Part shown: one piece after another, positions 58,780 to 64,000 of the stretch
How the letters are laid out: every line of letters starts with the position of its first letter
Numbering within the stretch: the first letter of the stretch is position 1
Source of the DNA: Mantis religiosa
Lineage: Eukaryota; Arthropoda; Insecta; Mantodea; Mantidae
Assembly: GCA_030765055.1 (NCBI GenBank)
Contig: CM060955.1
Span: 102,243,201 to 102,307,200 of the forward strand
Direction of reading: 5' to 3'
DNA length: 64,000 nucleotides
The notes under the pieces: generated by a model
What the model saw: the letters and a program-made list of their open reading frames with translations, nothing else
Databases searched by the model: none
What the model was told of the DNA's origin: nothing
Program-made: the position numbers and the translations under genes

Positions 58780-60213
58780 AATTTTAATGAGCAATAAAGA
58801 GGGCTTAAGCAACAGTACAAACATTTAAGTGTGGCACTATGCAATGAATTTGTGATTCCGATTACTTTGAACGACCAGAAGAAAATCCAATTACACCTTC
58901 CTATATGAGAGAGGTATATGTATTCAAAAATTAAAATGTCTTAGAGGCATCTATCGACCGCAAATAATTATTTGAGACGTTTAAGGTGCCTTGACGAGAT
59001 ATTTATTATGTTTACAAAGATATTTTATATCTCTTAGGTAAGCTTTTCCTGTAAATCAAAGGATATTCAGAGATAAGAACGTCAGAGGCTATTTTAAGGC
59101 AGTTCAAGATAAACACTTTATTTAATGTGAAAAATTTTAAATGTATATCATTTTAATCAAAATTTTCATGTAGAAAGTAAATGAGTTTTGGAGACCTCTT
59201 GAAAAGCTTCATGCTTTTGAAACTCAAATGTCAATTTGGTATTTAATCGAATATATGCTTTTGTGTTCTAAAAAATGCATACTTTGGTTTCGGGGATCCC
59301 AAAACTTATATTTCAGGTCTTGAGTTTTTTGAATGGAAGTGAATAATTCTACCTATTGTATGCAGAAGAGAACGTCATTCTGATGATAATGGATTACCTA
59401 TGAAGGATAGTTGAAATGAAAAGGCATAGGAAGGAAACTATATTTGGTTAAGCGCCTGTTTGATAATTATTTCACAAATTGAAAAAACCGCCTTCTTCCC
59501 CAAGGATGTGTGTAATGAGGCCACTTGGAGATTTAATTTTCAAATTAAGAACTTACTAAAACAAGGCAGTTGTAAGAGAAGTTTTGTCACAAATATTTGA
59601 ATTATTGGTTCTTCTATAGGACCTAAAAGGTACTACTGCTGTGATACCCCTTGTTGTAACAAAGGCTACAAATTCAATATATGTACATTTTATATATTTC
59701 GCGTAATAAATAGGCATATAAGCTAGGGAACAGTGCATTTTGATATGGTCGTAGCTATACATAAGCAATGAAAACAAAGTAGTTTCCATAGATGACCGTA
59801 GTGGCGGTGTGACGTCAACTCCGTGAGCTCTAACCGCCAAATATGCCCCTGAACGAAAGGTAGGTAAGCGTGTGACGTCACCGCGCTTATTTCTGCTGCC
59901 CAAGAGGAAGGAAACAGTATGATGTGTTGGGGTTCCCACAGCGTAGGAAAGACATGAAGATTGTGGATTTGGAGTTTGCTACTTTCATAACAGAACAAGA
60001 AAATTGTTCGCACAGATATGTAGAGCCAAACATATACATTGTCCATGCGGTAAATCAATTCAACCTCGGAAATCTGGTTTGGGGGACATTCTTGTAAAAA
60101 TCAGCCAAGTCTTTCTTCTGTGTAAATTAGTGCTCCAACAAATCGTCACATTGTACATTTAACAGTTCCATTAGGTACGTGAAAGCTTCGTTGTTGTCAT
60201 TGAATGCGCTACA
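58780..60213. other. no gene seen
   Basis: AT-rich. 59790-59900 is locally GC-richer with two GTGACGTCA motifs (CRE-like), but no promoter context is evident. Minus-strand frames of 111 and 127 codons at 59556-60058 overlap each other and lack domains. Confidence 0.45.
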
Positions 60214-60930
60214 CCTGACTTCTTATTCTTCTTACCCCATGGTTTGGGCATATCGCCCGTTCCGGCTTCATAGATCTCTCCAGCGTTTCCTGGGTCGTTC
60301 TCTGTCTCGTCTTACTTTTGGGTTATAGTTTAATACTGCATTTAGATATCTTCCATCCTCCATTCTTAATATATATCCATGCCATTGTTGCCTTCGTTCT
60401 GATTTTTTGTCATGGATTGGTTCAATTTCTAATTCCTTTCTAATATCCTCATTTCTTATTTGGTCCAATATTGTACAACCTTTAACACTTCTTAAAAATT
60501 TCATTTCTGCAGTCTGCATTTTATTTCAATCCTTTTGTGTTGGTACCCAGGTTTCGCTTTCATATAGTAAAGTTGGATTTGCCATTACCTTATACATTTT
60601 CATTTTTGTATCCTTTCTCACTCTGTTTTTAAAAGTTCTTTGGATTGTCCCACATATTGCTCGGAATTTGTTTACTTTTTCTTGTATATCAGCATTGTTT
60701 CTAAAACTCATGTTACATCCTAAATATTTAAAACTCGATGTTTATTATAACATCTTATTTCCTAAAATAATTTTATATTTTATATTATGATTTCCTTTAA
60801 AAGCCATAATTTTTGTTTTTTCTTCTGATATTTTAAAATTATACTTTTGCACTATACTACTTACAATATACATTGATTTTTGCAATTGATTTTTGCACCT
60901 GACTGAGCCCTCAAATTCTATACTCACAGC
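60214..60930 (-). pseudogene. LINE reverse transcriptase C-terminal fragment
   Basis: Minus-strand blocks: VSSIVQKYNFKISEEKTKIM and AFKGNHNIKYKIILGNKML (end of RT palm), then NKFRAICGTIQRTFKNRVRK and YKVMANPTLLYESETWVPTQ (thumb). Next is QTAEMKFLRSVKGCTILDQI with RNEDIRKELEIEPI, then WHGYILRMEDGRYLNAVLNY and RRDRERPRKRWRDL. This is the best-preserved copy of the LINE also seen at 8265-8965 and 15205-17955. One frame change separates the two halves near 60522. No RNase H follows. The catalytic motifs lie upstream of the 5' truncation point at about 60930. Confidence 0.88.
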
Positions 60931-62499
60931 GCCATTTATATAGGCAACTTGGAACTACAACGCTCTTGCCTGACGTCACGCGCACTGCAAGCCTCGCTCC
61001 CGGCTGAAATACGTCACAACTCTCGAAGCAGTCTTCCTCTAGAATAGATTAATGAACAAACATTAATTGGATTGCTAGAACCAGATAGGCGGTTGAGAAA
61101 GGCGAAATATTTTCTTACCATTAGTTTCTATTGCATATATTTATTTTTGTGTGTTATACGTTTATATATAATTTTTTTTGTTCATGTAACCCAACTGTAC
61201 CTAGATCTTTGACATGTTCTGAGTTTGTGGGTCTCAATAGCCATTAGTGAACACAAAGATTCTTATTATGTAATATAAAATCCATACTCTTGTATCGAAT
61301 ATGTTGAACTCCTAAATAAACGCATATTTTCAGAGAAGCGTTCGTCTTTTCATTGGAAATGCTATAGTTTTGTTAAACAACAGAAAATGTGAGTAAAATG
61401 GGATGAAAGCTGATTATCTGTAATGCAAAAAATATTACCTAGTTCACGATTAAGCAATGAGATAAACAGCACACACGGGAAGTAAAGGCAGTCGTAAGAA
61501 GGCCTCTGTAAGACAGCTTCCGTTCTGTATTACCTCCGGTTCTGATAATTTATCGCTTCCTAAACAATAGAAAATTAAGTCCAGCTTAATATCAGATGTC
61601 ATTCAAACGGCTTTTTATTATAACAGCTCAAAATTGTATTACCCTCAATGGTTACGGCTTATTTCTGTTAGAAATTTCTGGATATGAATAAATATCCTGT
61701 AGCTTTTCAATTATTTTACAACTATGGAGCAACAGTGATTATTTTAAAAGTTGGTGCTGCATTCAATGAAATATCTACCCTTTCTTTAACAAACAATTCC
61801 CACAATTTCTTATTCTTTTTCCCATTTCATTCCGATTAAGATAAACGACTTTTGCAGAAACGGTTTTCTCACATAATTTTATCTAGCTAAAATGGGTAAT
61901 ATGAAGGCTTAAACAATAATCACATATTAAAGAGAATATCATTAAAGTATTTCTTTGATAGCTTCCTTGCATTGAACAAGAGAGCAAGAAAAGAAAACAA
62001 AAAGCTGTTTCCCATTCGTAAAAAGTTAAAGTATTTTAAAATTAAAACCAATAACAATAAATATCTCTAAAAGGGAGAAAAGGGAGAAAAATGTTAAGAT
62101 TTCGTTTCTCTCTTACGGCTTTCTTGTTATTTAAAAGTCATTCAGAATATAGAGAGCTCGATATATTTTTCCGAGAAAATTGAATACATTGATTTAATTT
62201 ATCTTGAATTTAAAATTGTATTTTAATCAAAACAGTTGGAACCATATCTGAGCAGATGAAAATACTCGAAATGCTGTGCCATGGAAGTGTTGGATTGAAA
62301 TGGGGACATTTCTTGCAAATCTTAATGTCGTAGCCTTTTAAGACAGCTAACTTAAATATCAAGTTTGTATATAACTAACATTTTACCATTAAATTAAACA
62401 TAAATTTTCTCCATAATATATCTTAATATAAGTATCAATAACCTTCTATATAATACAAGAAATTAAGTAAACTTAATAAAACCAAATTTGAATACTTCA
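60931..62499. other. no gene seen
   Basis: 60945-61030 is GC-richer with TGACGTCACGCGC, close in character to 59790-59900. The rest is AT-rich with nothing recognisable. Confidence 0.45.
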
Positions 62500-62980
62500 G
62501 CTCATGACTTGAACAACAATTTAAGAACATATGTTATCAACTTATAAAATGCACGGCCACTGGAATTTAAAAAAAGACATAAAAATTTAAACATTTACCT
62601 TTAAACTTGTTGAACACAATTACTGAAAGCATAATTTTATAGCTGACAAACTGTCACTCATTTGTAGCTGGATTGATTAGCTGGCCTGGTTCAAAATTAT
62701 TGTGTTAATGCCACATAGAATTTGTAGTTTTTTGCAGTGTTCTCTGTTCTTATTACTTCTTCAGATATAGCGAATATCTGTAACTTTGTTTGTTTTATAT
62801 ATGTTATTTGTGTACGGTGATTCATTCATAATATCAGATTATATTATAATTATTGTTAACGACTGTTTGTCTGCCATCATTTTATATATTTTGTACTATT
62901 TTCTATTATGAGCAATGGCTCTGGGCAACTTTTCAGCTAACAATAACTAATACAGTATAAATAAATAAAAGAATTAATAA
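62500..62980 (+). repeat. LINE-like 3' end, family K, copy 2
   Basis: Counterpart of 55780-56215. Shared blocks: TTATCAACTTATAAAATGCAC, AGCTGGATTGATTAGCTGGCC-like sequence, TTCTCTGTTCTTATTACTTCTTCAG and GAGCAATGGCTCTGGGCAAC, ending ATAAATAAATAAAAG. More diverged than copy 1 in its coding-like part. Confidence 0.65.
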
Positions 62981-63058
62981 ATAATAAAATAAATAGAATA
63001 TTTAACTCACTTTTGGTTTTTAAGTTATGCTTTAGACAAACTCTCTCACATACGGTCA

Positions 63059-63395
63059 ATGTATACACACAGACCTCTCTCTCTGTTTCTCTCTCTCTGT
63101 TTCTCTCTCTCTCTCTCTATCTCCCTCTCTCTGTCTGTCTGTCTTACAAATATATGCTTACGACCTCCTAAAATGCTCTCTTTTTTCAGGAATCTCAACA
63201 CTCTCGATGATCTTACGAATTTATTTATCTATTGTTTTATTTATTTATTTACTGTTTTATTCATGTATTCATTCAATCGTTCGTTCGTTCGTCCGTCCGT
63301 CCATCCGTCCACTCACTCACTCACTCATTCATTCCTTCACTCCTTCACTCATTCATTCATTTATTCCTACATATGTTTATTTATTTATTGTGAAA
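63059..63395 (+). repeat. compound simple repeat: TC-rich, then tetranucleotides
   Basis: (TC)n-rich tract at about 63074-63145, then TTTA, TTCG, TCCG, CTCA and TTCA units in succession to 63395. Frames of 66 and 117 codons reading Ser/Leu/Phe/His repeats are artefacts. Confidence 0.93.
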
Positions 63396-64000
63396 TACAA
63401 TATTTAATCTAAATTACTGCAGAGACAGTTTAAATCATCAGTGAACCTAAAACGCGTGCATCTACATCCTGTAAAAGGTTCAGTTTGATATATAATGTAA
63501 CTTATGAAATAAATGATAATACATTCAGTTGATTTAATTTTGGCGGGATAGGTTACAGTCAATCCATAAGCATCTTGTTTATTTTTGCTTATTTCAGCCT
63601 AGAGAAGAAAACTTGAATCATACACGTCACTGTATTTTGTTCATCCCTGTGAGTTGTGCACTTGGGGAAATGAAGCCCATCAGAAGGTAGAGAGCGCTGC
63701 AATCAAATACTGGATTACATCACGGGAAAGGGAAGTGTGCCCAAACCTTCCCGCTCTTCCTCCTTTCCTGAAAATCTATTGAAATTTCGTTATACCTTCT
63801 GATAGAGGCAACCGACCACCAAGAAGAAGGTGCGAACTTGCGGAAACTGATGTTTCCTTTACACGGTGCACATTTCAGCTAATATCTTTACGCCAGACTA
63901 TCAATCTTACTGAAATTGCTCATTTCTCATAAAGCTTTAGAGGCCGAGGGAGTGAAATATTGGACGAAGGATATATTTTCCACCCTTAGAATCTAATGCA
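63396..64000. other. no gene seen
   Basis: Ordinary sequence to the window edge with no recognised element. The short frames have no signature. Confidence 0.45.

Noticed and set aside
59790..61030. TGACGTCA-type motifs suggesting a CRE-regulated promoter
   Set aside because: Short palindromes without a TATA box, transcript or adjacent gene; likely chance or repeat-derived.

Overview
This is a gene-poor, AT-rich eukaryotic window that looks like non-coding DNA from a large insect genome. The mix of elements (mariner, PIF/Harbinger, Penelope-like, Jockey and other LINEs, several tRNA-derived SINE families, very long TTTA arrays) fits a polyneopteran such as a cockroach or termite. That placement is inference from repeat content only. 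I see no intact host gene, no rRNA, no CRISPR and no bacterial-style operon. Every recognisable coding stretch is a broken piece of a transposable element.

Layout. 0-2 kb: LTR end, tRNA-Leu-type primer site and broken gag of an LTR retrotransposon. 3.0-4.4 kb: a bounded PIF/Harbinger element (TIRs, TAA duplication, a Myb-like and a HARBI1-like fragment) carrying a SINE. 5.5-6.5 kb: Penelope-like element with RT and GIY-YIG remnants. 7.3-11.7 kb: SINE B, two LINE pieces, a Jockey-type LINE and a Tc1-like pseudogene. 12.0-13.4 kb: a composite SINE whose tRNA head is duplicated as a perfect palindrome, then SINE B. 14.7-18.2 kb: two SINEs, then a LINE split cleanly by a pogo-like transposon, running into a CA/CG array. 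19.3-22.1 kb: GC-rich repeat G and a Jockey LINE holding two SINEs with target duplications. 22.7-23.1 kb: probable solo LTR. 25.7-28.9 kb: mariner with SINE C inside, repeat G, a fold-back, a LINE C-terminus and 0.7 kb of TTTA repeats.

33-40 kb is mostly featureless apart from a dispersed repeat, a LINE zinc-knuckle remnant and a long-TIR element. 40.1-42.6 kb is a G-rich tetranucleotide tract fused to 2.2 kb of TAAA repeats. 44.0-45.2 and 57.5-58.8 kb hold two dead mariners with both ends. Two more SINE B copies lie at 46.9 and 53.6 kb, another SINE at 56.3 kb, a LINE at 60.2-60.9 kb, and paired copies of a LINE-like 3' end at 55.8 and 62.5 kb.

No genes cooperate here; the biology is layered transposition, and nested insertions with readable target duplications give relative ages. 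The most unusual structures are the palindromic tRNA-like SINE head (12.12-12.35 kb), the seven-copy terminal motif inside the pogo-like element, the long-TIR element flanked by 9-bp repeats (38.7 kb), the LINE fold-back (27.2 kb), repeat G, and the oversized tetranucleotide arrays.
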